DNA from: SIG223 sp964442785
GTDB lineage: Bacteria; Bacillota_I; Bacilli_A; RFN20; DUOF01
DNA: 11,521 bases
Reading direction: 5' to 3'
Assembly: GCA_964442785.1 (NCBI GenBank)
Contig: CAYTZW010000032.1
Span: 1-11,521, forward strand
The translations under genes and the position numbers were made by a program. The stretch's first letter is position 1. Every line of letters begins with the position of its first letter. The notes beneath the pieces are model-generated. The model had not been told where the DNA came from. It was given only the letters and a program-made list of their open reading frames with translations, and did not search any database. Positions 1 to 7,174 of the stretch are shown here, one piece after another.

Positions 1-61
1 GAAAAAAAGATGATGTTTGATAAAAATTATCTACTATTCTTATATTTTTAAATTCTTTCAT
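1..61 (-). CDS. Probable flavin reductase family protein, 5' end only
   Basis: Only the first 20 codons are inside the window. They start with ATG at 61-59 and read MKEFKNIRIVDNFYQTSSFF, open to the edge. The NFYQTSSFF stretch is typical of the start of the FMN-binding split-barrel flavin reductase family, which reduces or binds flavin in the cytosol. That match is from memory of the family and rests on a short piece, so the function is tentative. The start is well supported: an AAGGGGG ribosome binding site lies 4-5 nt upstream and overlaps the queA stop codon. The gene is therefore the third member of a ruvB-queA-flavin reductase transcription unit. In Bacillus the gene after queA is usually tgt, so the order differs here. 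Confidence 0.6.
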   Translation of the reverse strand, partial: MKEFKNIRIVDNFYQTSSFF

Positions 62-70
62 AAATCCCCC

Positions 71-1096
71 TTATTTAATAAACATTGCATCGCCAAATGA
101 GAAAAAGCGATATTTTTCTTTTACTGCTATTTCGTAAGCATTCATTATATTTTCTTTTCCAGCAAGAGCACTAACAAGCATTAACAAAGTTGATTTAGGT
201 AAATGAAAATTTGTTATTAAAGCATCTATCGCTTTAAACTTATATGGTGGATATATAAAAATATTTGTATCTTCAGCACATTTTACAAATTTGCCATATT
301 TATTATAAATACTTTCCAGTGTTCTTGTTGAGGTTGTGCCTACACTAATAATTCTTTTTGACTTAAGTTTGGCTTCATTTAAAATATCAGCAGTTTCTTG
401 ATCCATATGATACGTTTCACTATGCATATGATGTTCTTCTATTGTTTCAACACTAACAGGTCTAAAAGTACCAAGACCAACATGAAGGGTAATATAACAA
501 ATAGTTACCCCTTTTTCCTTTAATTTTTGTAATAATTCTTTAGTGAAATGAAGCCCAGCTGTTGGTGCTGCAGCACTACCATATTCTTTCGCATATACTG
601 TTTGATAACGTGTACCATCATCTAATTTTTCATGAATATAAGGAGGAAGTGGCATCATTCCTATTTCTTCTAATATTTCAATGAAGATACCATCATAGAT
701 CATTTCAAATGTTCTTTCCCCATTTTCTCCAACTTTAATGCATTTAGCTTTTAATTTTCCATTATTAAAAGAAATAACTGTACCAAGTTTAACTCTTTTA
801 GCAGGTCTTGTTAAAGTTTCCCAAACATTTGGTTCAACTTCTTTTAATAATAAAACCTCTATCCAAGCTTTTGTTTCTTCTTTTTCGCCATATATTCTAG
901 ATGGTAATACCTTCGTGTCATTTAAGACTAAAACATCAGTATCACTTAACATATCAACAATATCATAAAAATGATGATGCGTTACTTCATTTGTTGTCTT
1001 ATCTAATACTAATAATCTTGAATCGCTTCTTTTTTCAAGAGGAGTTTGGGCAATTAACTCTTCTGGTAAATGGTAATTAAATTCTTCTAGTTTCAA
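71..1096 (-). CDS. queA: S-adenosylmethionine:tRNA ribosyltransferase-isomerase
   Basis: QueA transfers and isomerises the ribosyl group of S-adenosylmethionine onto 7-aminomethyl-7-deazaguanine in tRNA (wobble position 34), giving epoxyqueuosine in the cytosol. The 341-residue product has normal family length. Conserved blocks are visible: VLNDTKVLPSR near 57-67, GSAAAPTAGLHFT at 173-185, HVGLGTFRPV at 205-214, VGTTSTRTLES near 252-262, and TNFHLPKSTLLMLVSALAG near the C-terminus. The start codon is TTG (1096-1094), supported by AAGAGGTGG about 6 nt upstream inside the end of ruvB. The TTG and the ruvB TGA stop share the 4-nt overlap TTGA, so translation is probably coupled. Neighbourhood ruvB-queA is the usual Firmicutes order. 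I see no defect in the gene. Confidence 0.96.
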   Translation of the reverse strand: MKLEEFNYHLPEELIAQTPLEKRSDSRLLVLDKTTNEVTHHHFYDIVDMLSDTDVLVLNDTKVLPSRIYGEKEETKAWIEVLLLKEVEPNVWETLTRPAKRVKLGTVISFNNGKLKAKCIKVGENGERTFEMIYDGIFIEILEEIGMMPLPPYIHEKLDDGTRYQTVYAKEYGSAAAPTAGLHFTKELLQKLKEKGVTICYITLHVGLGTFRPVSVETIEEHHMHSETYHMDQETADILNEAKLKSKRIISVGTTSTRTLESIYNKYGKFVKCAEDTNIFIYPPYKFKAIDALITNFHLPKSTLLMLVSALAGKENIMNAYEIAVKEKYRFFSFGDAMFIK

Positions 1097-2100
1097 AATA
1101 ATCCACCTCTTTTAATTCCTAAATGTTCATATGTTTTATCAGTCGCAACACGTCCGCGATGACTTCTTATAATATAACCTTCTTGAAGTAAATATGGTTC
1201 ATTAACATCTTCTAAAGTTACTGTTTCTTCTGATATAGTTGATGCTAAAGCTTCAATACCTGCAGGGCCACCATTAAATCTTTCAACTAAACATTGTAGA
1301 TACTTGCGATCTGTAATATCTAATCCTGCTTTATCTATATTCATTTTATTAAGTGCATAATCAGTTACAGCTTTGGTGATATGATTTAAATTATCATATT
1401 GTGCAAAATCTCTAATTCTTCTAAACAATCGATTAGCAATTCGTGGAGTCCCTCTTGATCTTTTTGCAAGTTCAATAACTGCATCATCATCAATTGAAAA
1501 ATTGAAAATTGAAGATGTTCTTTTAATAATTGTGGCAAGTTCATCAGCACTATAATATTTCAATTGTTGAATGATACCAAAACGATCACGCATTGGGGCC
1601 GTTAAATCACCAAACCTTGTTGTCGCACCTACTAAAGTAAAGGGAGGTAAATCTATTCGTAAAGTCATGGCATTAGTATCTTTGCCCATCACAATATCAA
1701 TAGCATAATCTTCCATTGCGGAATAAAGGATTTCTTCTATTACTTTAGGTATTCGATGAATTTCATCAATAAATAGAATATCACCAGGTTCAAGTGATGA
1801 TAAAATTGCGGCAAGATCACCAGGTCTAGAAAGAGCTGGTCCTGTTGTTACTTTTAAATTAGTTTTCATTTCATTGGCGATAATATTAGCAAGTGTCGTT
1901 TTCCCAAGTCCTGGTGGACCATAAAGTAAAACATGATCTAAACTTTCATTTCTTGTTTTCGCGGTTGAAATAAAAACTTTCATCATTTCTTTTATTTCAT
2001 CTTGACCAATATATTCATTTAAATACTTAGGTCGCAAGGTGACTTCAATTTCATCACCATCTATTTGTTTTTTATCCATTATATTTTCCAAAAAAGTCAC
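1093..2100 (-). CDS. ruvB: Holliday junction branch migration ATPase RuvB
   Basis: RuvB is the hexameric AAA+ motor that, loaded by RuvA, drives branch migration of Holliday junctions during recombinational repair. With the GTG start the product is 335 aa, normal for the family. Visible motifs are Walker A GPPGLGKT (61-68), Walker B ILFIDEIH (108-115), sensor 1 GATTR (158-162), the APMRDRFG box with a candidate arginine finger at R171, sensor 2 in GTPRIANRLFRR, and the C-terminal winged helix ending RGRVATDKTYEHLG. The start is uncertain. The GTG at 2100 directly abuts AGAAAGG, while a TTG at 2091 sits 8 nt from that same SD and is the better spaced start; an ATG at 2079 is also in frame. It is co-transcribed with queA. 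Unusually, ruvA is divergent rather than upstream on the same strand. Confidence 0.96.
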   Translation of the reverse strand: MTFLENIMDKKQIDGDEIEVTLRPKYLNEYIGQDEIKEMMKVFISTAKTRNESLDHVLLYGPPGLGKTTLANIIANEMKTNLKVTTGPALSRPGDLAAILSSLEPGDILFIDEIHRIPKVIEEILYSAMEDYAIDIVMGKDTNAMTLRIDLPPFTLVGATTRFGDLTAPMRDRFGIIQQLKYYSADELATIIKRTSSIFNFSIDDDAVIELAKRSRGTPRIANRLFRRIRDFAQYDNLNHITKAVTDYALNKMNIDKAGLDITDRKYLQCLVERFNGGPAGIEALASTISEETVTLEDVNEPYLLQEGYIIRSHRGRVATDKTYEHLGIKRGGLF

Positions 2101-2107
2101 CCTTTCT

Positions 2108-2136
2108 TTGCAATTATTCTAATTTTATGTTATAAT
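2108..2136 (+). promoter_or_regulatory. Sigma-A promoter of ruvA
   Basis: TTGCAA (2108-2113), a 17-bp spacer and TATAAT (2131-2136) with an extended TG at 2128-2129. Transcription should begin near 2142-2144, leaving a leader of only about 11-13 nt that consists of little more than the SD AAAGAGGTG and the start codon. Confidence 0.8.
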
Positions 2137-2156
2137 ACACCAAAGAGGTGTATTAT
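2132..2156. promoter_or_regulatory. Perfect inverted repeat between ruvB and ruvA, operator-like
   Basis: ATAATACACC (2132-2141) and GGTGTATTAT (2147-2156) are exact reverse complements separated by AAAGA. The 25-bp element covers most of the ruvA -10, its predicted start site, its SD and two bases of its ATG, and on the other strand the candidate ruvB -10. Because the left arm lies at or before the predicted ruvA start site, it would act as DNA (an operator) rather than as an RNA hairpin. It does not match the Firmicutes LexA box (CGAAC-N4-GTTCG). Confidence 0.6.
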
Positions 2157-2161
2157 GTATA
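2132..2161 (-). promoter_or_regulatory. Possible ruvB-queA promoter overlapping that of ruvA
   Basis: On the minus strand TATACA (2161-2156), an 18-bp spacer and TATTAT (2137-2132) form a moderate promoter with a start near 2125, giving a ruvB leader of about 25-34 nt depending on the start codon. Its -10 lies inside the same inverted repeat as the ruvA -10. The -35 is only 4/6, so this is a weaker call than the ruvA promoter. Confidence 0.4.
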
Positions 2162-2739
2162 GTTATTTTAAAGGTAAAATCACTGAAGTTTTCGCAACCC
2201 ATATTACCATCGAGTGCTATGGTGTTGGTTATTTAATTAAAGTCCCTAATCCATATCAATTTGAAACAAATAAAAGCGAACAAATTGAAACAATCATCTA
2301 TGTATATCAAAATGTTAGAGAAGATGCTATTGACCTATATGGCTTTGCAAGTTTTGATGAAAAACAAATGTTTTTAAGCCTCATAAGTGTCAAAGGTTTA
2401 GGTCCAAAAGGAGCTCTTGCTATTCTTGCTTCTAGTACGATTAGTGAAATTGTCCAAGCTTTAGATGATAGTAACGCAAAATACTTTAGTAGTTTCCCAG
2501 GCATTGGTAATAAATTAAGTCAACAAATTATTTTAGATTTAAAAGGGAAAGTTAATTTTCAAGCAGATACTACTCAAAAAGCAACAAGTGAAAAACTTGA
2601 AAATGTGGGAATCGCCCTTAAATCATTAGGATATAGTAATACAGAAATTAAATCAGTTACTAAAAAACTACAAATTGATGAAACGACTGAACTTAAAGAT
2701 GCAGTTAAACAAGCTCTACGTCTTTTAAAAAAAGTATAA
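2155..2739 (+). CDS. ruvA: Holliday junction DNA helicase subunit RuvA
   Basis: RuvA is the tetrameric junction-binding platform of the RuvAB branch migration complex. I chose ATG 2155: it gives a 194-residue protein beginning MYSYFKGKITEV, has AAAGAGGTG 4 nt upstream, and lies just after a good promoter. The open frame extends further upstream (to 2065) but would run through the promoter and antisense to ruvB. Domains: OB fold 1-62 with the acidic pin E57-D58 in VREDAIDLYGF; two helix-hairpin-helix motifs, VKGLGPKGA (79-87) and FPGIGNKLS (114-122); a linker near 135-146; and the RuvB-binding domain III at about 147-192 (IALKSLGYSNTEI and following). It is monocistronic and divergent from ruvB-queA, an uncommon arrangement. 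The product itself looks complete and normal. Confidence 0.95.
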   Translation: MYSYFKGKITEVFATHITIECYGVGYLIKVPNPYQFETNKSEQIETIIYVYQNVREDAIDLYGFASFDEKQMFLSLISVKGLGPKGALAILASSTISEIVQALDDSNAKYFSSFPGIGNKLSQQIILDLKGKVNFQADTTQKATSEKLENVGIALKSLGYSNTEIKSVTKKLQIDETTELKDAVKQALRLLKKV

Positions 2740-2797
2740 TTTTCATTAATATAATTATACTACAAATATTAAAAAAATCAAACTCATTTACAATAAG

Positions 2798-2831
2798 AAA
2801 AGGAAGCCTCCTAGATACGGAAGCCTCCTTT
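2798..2831 (-). terminator. Intrinsic terminator of the ftsY-ylxM-ffh operon
   Basis: On the minus strand two copies of GGAGGCTTCC (2828-2819 and 2811-2802) separated by 7 nt pair along their whole length with two G-U wobbles; three flanking A-U pairs extend the stem to 13 bp, followed by TTTTCTTATT. The upstream arm is inside the last codons of ffh and the TAG stop is in the loop. On the plus strand the two wobbles become A-C mismatches, so it is stronger for ffh, although the T-rich tract at 2828-2838 could let it also stop ruvA transcripts. Confidence 0.8.
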
Positions 2832-4217
2832 ATTTTTTCCTTTTCCTTTTTTTGCTTTCATTTTAGGCATTGGCATTGGAGCTTGTCCTTTCGACATTTT
2901 TTCCATTTGTTCTTCATCCATTTTTGACATACTTTCCATTTGCTTTTTCATTTCATCAAAACGTTTAGTTAAATTATTTATCTCTTGATAACTTCTACCA
3001 GAACCATTAGCAATTCTTGATTTACGAGAATGACTCTTATTAATTAAATCAGGATTTTTTCTTTCTTCTTTAGTCATTGAACCAATAATTGCTTCAATAA
3101 AAACAAATTGTTTATCATCAATATTTAAATTACGAATTTTTGAACCAAGTCCGGGGATTAATCCAAGTAAACCTTTTAAAGACCCCATCTTTTTTATAGT
3201 ATTAATTTGATCTAAAAAGTCATTATAATTAAATAAGCCTTTTTGAATTCTTTCAGCAAGTTTTAGAGCGTCATCCTCATCAATATTAGCTGTTGCCTTT
3301 TCAATAAATGATAACACATCGCCCATTCCAAGAATTCTTTTGGCCATACGGTCAGGATGAAACACTTCAATTTGATCAAGTTTTTCACCCATACCTACAA
3401 ACTTAATTGGAATTTGGGTCATATATCTAATAGAAAGAGCAGCACCGCCTCTTGTGTCACTATCAAGTTTAGTAAGTAAGCAACCTGTAACATCTAATTT
3501 TTCATGGAACGTTGAAGCCACATTAACAGCATCTTGACCTGTCATTGAATCAATCGTAAGCAATATTTCATCAGGATGAGCTATTTCTTTAATATCGACT
3601 AATTCTTGCATTAAAGTATCATCAATTTGTAAACGACCAGCTGTATCTATAATAACTAAATTATAATTATTAAGTCTTGCATATTCAAGCGCTTTTTGAA
3701 CAATTACTTGAGGTCTAGTTAAAATCCCCATTTGAAATACTTCAATATTAAGTTGTTTACCAAGTTGAACAAGTTGATTGATTGCGGCAGGACGATATAT
3801 ATCAGCAGCAACAAGTAATGGCTTTAAATTGTTATTTTTTCTTAAATATAATGCTAGTTTACCTGCATGAGTTGTTTTACCACTACCTTGTAGACCGGCC
3901 ATTAAAATAACGCTAGTACCAGATTTTTTAAGATTAATAGGAGCAGCTTCTTCTCCCATTAATTGAACAAGTTCTTCATACACAATTTTAACAACTTGAT
4001 CACCTGGAGTAAGAGATTTCATTACTCTTTCTCCTAAAGCTTTTTCTTTTATATCCGCAATAAATTGTTTAACTATTTTATAGTTAACGTCAGCTTCAAG
4101 TAAAGATACTCTAATCTCACGCATTGCTTCGTCAATGTCTTTTTCATTTATTTTGCCACGACCAGTCAAACGTCTAAGCGACATTTGAATACGATCAGAT
4201 AAACTTTCAAATGGCAT
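2811..4217 (-). CDS. ffh: Signal recognition particle GTPase Ffh (SRP54)
   Basis: Ffh binds the 4.5S/scRNA and signal peptides emerging from the ribosome and delivers the complex to FtsY at the membrane. The 468-aa product has the N domain (about 1-95), the G domain with G1 GLQGSGKT (108-115), the insertion-box start DIYRPAA (139-145), DTAGR (191-195) and TKLDSDTRGG (249-258), and the methionine-rich M domain from about 325. The M domain includes the RNA-binding SRKSRIANGSGRS segment and a Met/Lys-rich tail ending KGGFRI. The ATG at 4217 has a GGAG site formed by the last ylxM codons, and only 3 nt separate the two genes. It is the last gene of the operon, and the terminator stem begins within its final codons. 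Confidence 0.97.
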   Translation of the reverse strand: MPFESLSDRIQMSLRRLTGRGKINEKDIDEAMREIRVSLLEADVNYKIVKQFIADIKEKALGERVMKSLTPGDQVVKIVYEELVQLMGEEAAPINLKKSGTSVILMAGLQGSGKTTHAGKLALYLRKNNNLKPLLVAADIYRPAAINQLVQLGKQLNIEVFQMGILTRPQVIVQKALEYARLNNYNLVIIDTAGRLQIDDTLMQELVDIKEIAHPDEILLTIDSMTGQDAVNVASTFHEKLDVTGCLLTKLDSDTRGGAALSIRYMTQIPIKFVGMGEKLDQIEVFHPDRMAKRILGMGDVLSFIEKATANIDEDDALKLAERIQKGLFNYNDFLDQINTIKKMGSLKGLLGLIPGLGSKIRNLNIDDKQFVFIEAIIGSMTKEERKNPDLINKSHSRKSRIANGSGRSYQEINNLTKRFDEMKKQMESMSKMDEEQMEKMSKGQAPMPMPKMKAKKGKGKNKGGFRI

Positions 4218-4220
4218 ATT

Positions 4221-4541
4221 CTACTCCATTTCTCTAATTTCTTCAATGATTTTTAAACCATCTTCATTAGTGTATTTTTTTAATTTATTTAATTTTTCTT
4301 CTAAGTTTATATCATATTGATATAAATGCAACTTAGTTTCATATTCTTCTAACTTATCTATTACTTTTTTTAAAGTATCCCATACGGCATTACGACTAAT
4401 ATTCAAGTTTAAAGCAATTTCACTTAAACTATAATCTTGTTCATAATAACTTTCAAAAATACTTTGTTGCTTATTTGTTAGAAGGTTTCTATAATATCCA
4501 TATAAGGTATTATAATAATCTTTTTTTTCAAGCTCATTCAT
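4221..4541 (-). CDS. ylxM: YlxM, UPF0122 helix-turn-helix protein of the SRP operon
   Basis: Small YlxM/p13-type protein. Relatives are encoded next to ffh in many Firmicutes and are reported to interact with the SRP pathway (in streptococci it modulates SRP). I start it at ATG 4541 (MNELEKKDYY, 106 aa) because AGGATGAGG lies 3-9 nt upstream; the frame is open to another ATG at 4565, but that gives an extra leader rich in Met and Arg that is just the SD region translated. The fold is sigma-70 region-4-like: LTNKQQSIFESYY, then a helix-turn-helix in YSLSEIALNLNISRNAVWDT, followed by a charged, probably coiled-coil C-terminus. The start overlaps the ftsY stop by 8 nt and the stop is 3 nt before ffh, so all three are probably translationally coupled. 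Confidence 0.9.
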   Translation of the reverse strand: MNELEKKDYYNTLYGYYRNLLTNKQQSIFESYYEQDYSLSEIALNLNISRNAVWDTLKKVIDKLEEYETKLHLYQYDINLEEKLNKLKKYTNEDGLKIIEEIREME

Positions 4542-5517
4542 TTGCCTCATCCTCATCAGTTGCAATAAATAAGCCGCCTATATAATCTTCCAAATCAAAA
4601 TATTCAAGATCTTCCATTTTTTCACCTAATCCTACCATTTTAATAGGAATATTATATTTATCTCTAATTGCAAGAACAATGCCACCTTTACTTGTTCCAT
4701 CAAGTTTAGTAAGAATAACACCAGTGATGTTTGTGACTTCCATAAACGCTTCTGCTTGTGACAAACCATTTTGACCAGTTGTGGCATCAATAACAAGTAA
4801 CGTTTCTTGTGGTCCGTTTTCTACTTCACGAGAAATTACCTTATTCATTTTTTCCAATTCTTTCATCAGATTTACTTTATTTTGAAGTCTACCAGCTGTA
4901 TCACATAGTAAAACATCATATTTTTCAGTTTTTGCCTTCATAATGGCATCATATATTACACTTGAAGGATCAGAGCCACTCACCTTTGTTACAATATCAA
5001 CCCCAATTCTTTCCGCCCAAACTTGTAATTGATCAATTGCACCTGCTCTAAAAGTGTCACCAGCCGCAAGTAAAACTTTTTTACCTTCTTTTTTTAGACG
5101 ATATGCAATTTTAGCAATTGAAGTTGTTTTACCAACACCATTTACACCAACAAATAAAAATACTGATAACCCATTTGGATTAATATTTAAATTATTATTA
5201 ACAAGTTCATTTTTTAAATACAGTTCAAACATCTTATCAACAATAATAGGTTGGAGTTCAACTGCAGAGGTAATATTTTTTACTCTTTCATCTTCTTTTA
5301 AGGCATCAATAAAATCAAGTGTTGTTTCTACACCAATATCAGCCATAATAAAGGCATCAGTTAAATCGTCAAATAAATCTTCAGTTATTTCATTATATCC
5401 AGAAAGGACAGCTTTTAATTTACCAAGCAATCCTTTTCTAGTTTTTTTCATTCCTATATTATATTTTTTAGATTTATCATCTTTTGGCTTTTTCTTAAGA
5501 AAATCAAATAATCCCAT
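4534..5517 (-). CDS. ftsY: SRP receptor GTPase FtsY
   Basis: FtsY is the membrane-associated receptor that docks Ffh-ribosome complexes at the Sec translocon. At 327 aa it has the short, basic N-terminus (MGLFDFLKKKPKDDKSKK) of Gram-positive FtsY, without the long acidic A domain of enterobacteria. The N domain spans about 25-110. The G domain shows G1 GVNGVGKT (124-131), DTFRAGA (154-160), DTAGR (206-210), TKLDGTSKGG (270-279) and the closing GLGEKMEDLEYFD (296-308). The ATG has GTGAGGA 6 nt upstream. It is the first gene of the ftsY-ylxM-ffh operon with a consensus promoter just before it. The usual upstream partner smc is absent here. Confidence 0.96.
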   Translation of the reverse strand: MGLFDFLKKKPKDDKSKKYNIGMKKTRKGLLGKLKAVLSGYNEITEDLFDDLTDAFIMADIGVETTLDFIDALKEDERVKNITSAVELQPIIVDKMFELYLKNELVNNNLNINPNGLSVFLFVGVNGVGKTTSIAKIAYRLKKEGKKVLLAAGDTFRAGAIDQLQVWAERIGVDIVTKVSGSDPSSVIYDAIMKAKTEKYDVLLCDTAGRLQNKVNLMKELEKMNKVISREVENGPQETLLVIDATTGQNGLSQAEAFMEVTNITGVILTKLDGTSKGGIVLAIRDKYNIPIKMVGLGEKMEDLEYFDLEDYIGGLFIATDEDEANE

Positions 5518-5541
5518 AAAGATTCCTCACTTTCTTTAAGT

Positions 5542-5570
5542 ATTATACTATATTATTGATATTTTTTCAA
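5542..5570 (-). promoter_or_regulatory. Sigma-A promoter of the ftsY operon
   Basis: Minus strand TTGAAA (5570-5565), 17-bp spacer, TATAAT (5547-5542). The predicted start is near 5535, giving a leader of about 18 nt. The -35 lies in a short inverted repeat, TTTCAA-GAAT-TTGAAA at 5565-5580, whose role is unknown. Confidence 0.75.
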
Positions 5571-5636
5571 GAATTTGAAATATAAATATACAAACCTTTA
5601 TAATACCTTAAATATAAACATTCTCCATATCAAAGA

Positions 5637-5661
5637 ATAAAAAGAGCGATTTATATCACTC
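5637..5661 (-). terminator. Intrinsic terminator after the broken ATPase gene
   Basis: On the minus strand GAGTGA (5661-5656), loop TATAAA, TCGCTC (5649-5644) with one G-U pair, then TTTTTATT. It lies about 55 nt beyond the stop of the pseudogene and insulates it from the ftsY promoter. The remaining bases between 5571 and 5716 show nothing further. Confidence 0.6.
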
Positions 5662-5716
5662 CAAGCTTATGAAACTATTTTAAATAACAACAATTATATT
5701 CATGCAATGTTTAAAA

Positions 5717-6956
5717 TTATTTAACTATACAAAATATTGCATATAAAGGAATTGATTTTATTCCATTTTCAAAACCAAAATTTTTTAACGATATTCGTAT
5801 CGAATATTTTGGTGAATATTTATTTTCATATATAGATAAACTTCTTGAACGCGTATTATTAGCGGCTTTTACTTCAATAGGAATAATATCTTCTGCTATT
5901 CGTAAAATAAAATCAACTTCTGCTTGATTTCCACTTGTCCAATAATATAAATCAAATCCGTTTGATAATAATTGGTTAAAAACATAATTTTCAGTTAAAC
6001 CACCTTTAAAATTTTGAAGCAAAACATTATCGCGAATAATATCATCGAAATATATATCTTGACTAGCTAAACAAAGTCCAACATCATTCATATAAAATTT
6101 AAAATCTGTCAATGATCTATATGCATTAAGTGGTAATGCTATTTGTTCTAAACGATACAATTGACTTGCTATTCCTGATAAACATACCCATTCAATTGAA
6201 TTTTCAAATTCAGAAGCTCTCCCACCAGATTTAATATATTTATATTGAAACTTTTTATTTTCTTTTGAAAGTTGAGTACTTATATTTTTATAAACTATCT
6301 TTGTTTTATGAATTTCCGATTGCTTATTATATTTTCCCATATCATTTTGATAGGCATCTAAAATATCATGTCGTGATATTCTTACCATTTCAATATTATG
6401 ATTTTTGATATAATTTTCAACCACCTCTGGCATTCCACCAACATACAAATATTCTTTGTAATATTCTATAGCTCTTTCATGAAAAGAGATAGCTAATGGG
6501 GTATCTTCATTATAACTTTCTTTAATTTGTTCTATTAAATATTTTTCATTTTTAGCAAGTAAATATTCTTCAAAATCCATTGGATACATTGTTAAAAACT
6601 GTACTTTTCCAACTGGAAATGAACAAATACCACGATTAACGCTAACTCCAAGTAATGAACCTAATGCAATAATATGATATTCATTGGTATCTTCAGTAAA
6701 GTATTTCCTGGTAAAATTTCTTTTCTTTTAAAACTTTCTAATTTACGATTAATATTTATAGGATCTAAATCTTCAAAAAATCCTCTAAACCTTTTTCTTT
6801 TTCAAAATTACAATATATATAATTCGTATATTCTTTTCCAGCAAAATAATTAACAATATAAGTTTTACCGACTTGTCGTGCACCTTGTAATATTAAAGGC
6901 TTTCTAGACTTACTATTTTTCCATTCTAACAAATTCTTATAAATTTTACGTTACAT
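5717..6956 (-). pseudogene. Degraded ATP-binding protein (AAA_14 + DUF4143)
   Basis: Remains of an AAA_14 ATPase with a C-terminal DUF4143 / PD-(D/E)XK-like domain, a common Firmicutes family without settled function. After a good SD (GGAGGG, 6967-6962) and ATG 6956 the second codon is TAA. The frame then continues (RKIYKNLLEWKN) through Walker A GARQVGKT to PGNTLL and stops at 6661. The remainder resumes in another frame from about 6706 (KYFTEDTNEYHIIALGSLLG, then MYPMDFEEYL from 6589) and runs intact to 5717, including VGGMPEVV and the nuclease-like EVDFILR...PIEVK. The segment that should carry Walker B (LIFDEIQ) is missing. With two lesions it should not make a working ATPase, although the C-terminal 290 codons remain open. 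Paralogous to, but clearly different from, the intact gene at 9555-10871. Confidence 0.88.
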
Positions 6957-6973
6957 AATTACCCTCCAGCTAA

Positions 6974-7002
6974 ATTATAACGCGTTGATGCAATTTTGTC
7001 AA
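6974..7002 (-). promoter_or_regulatory. Consensus promoter of the broken ATPase gene
   Basis: Minus strand TTGACA (7002-6997), exactly 17 bp, TATAAT (6979-6974), both hexamers perfect. The predicted start near 6967 is at the SD itself, leaving a leader of about 11 nt. Confidence 0.8.
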
Positions 7003-7007
7003 ATAAA

Positions 7008-7054
7008 TTTACATTTTTTCATAGATAAATGTTTTCATTTTTTACATTTTTTCA
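7008..7054 (+). repeat. Short direct repeat, 14 bp, 33-bp spacing
   Basis: TTTACATTTTTTCA occurs exactly at 7008-7021 and 7041-7054. The rest of the 6957-7172 stretch is low-complexity AT-rich sequence in which I see no gene on either strand. The spacing equals the unit length of the array at 10885-11105, but the sequences are not obviously the same. Confidence 0.45.
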
Positions 7055-7174
7055 CACTTATTATAAAAAATGAAGCTATATTATTTACAATTATGTTTGT
7101 TATAAAAAAAGCACTTTTTCAGCTTGTTTTTCCAGATATACATTTGAGAAGAAAAACTAGAGTTAAAAAAATTT

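Noticed and set aside
2065..2154. N-terminal extension of RuvA from an upstream ATG.
   Set aside because: It would run through the promoter and antisense to ruvB; the ATG at 2155 has the SD and the family's normal N-terminus.
5054..5539. Open frame on the plus strand opposite ftsY.
   Set aside because: It mirrors the conserved ftsY coding sequence, has no family features and no SD; it is a shadow.
7115..7135. Possible plus-strand terminator (AAGC...GCTT followed by T).
   Set aside because: Only four base pairs with no gene ending before it.
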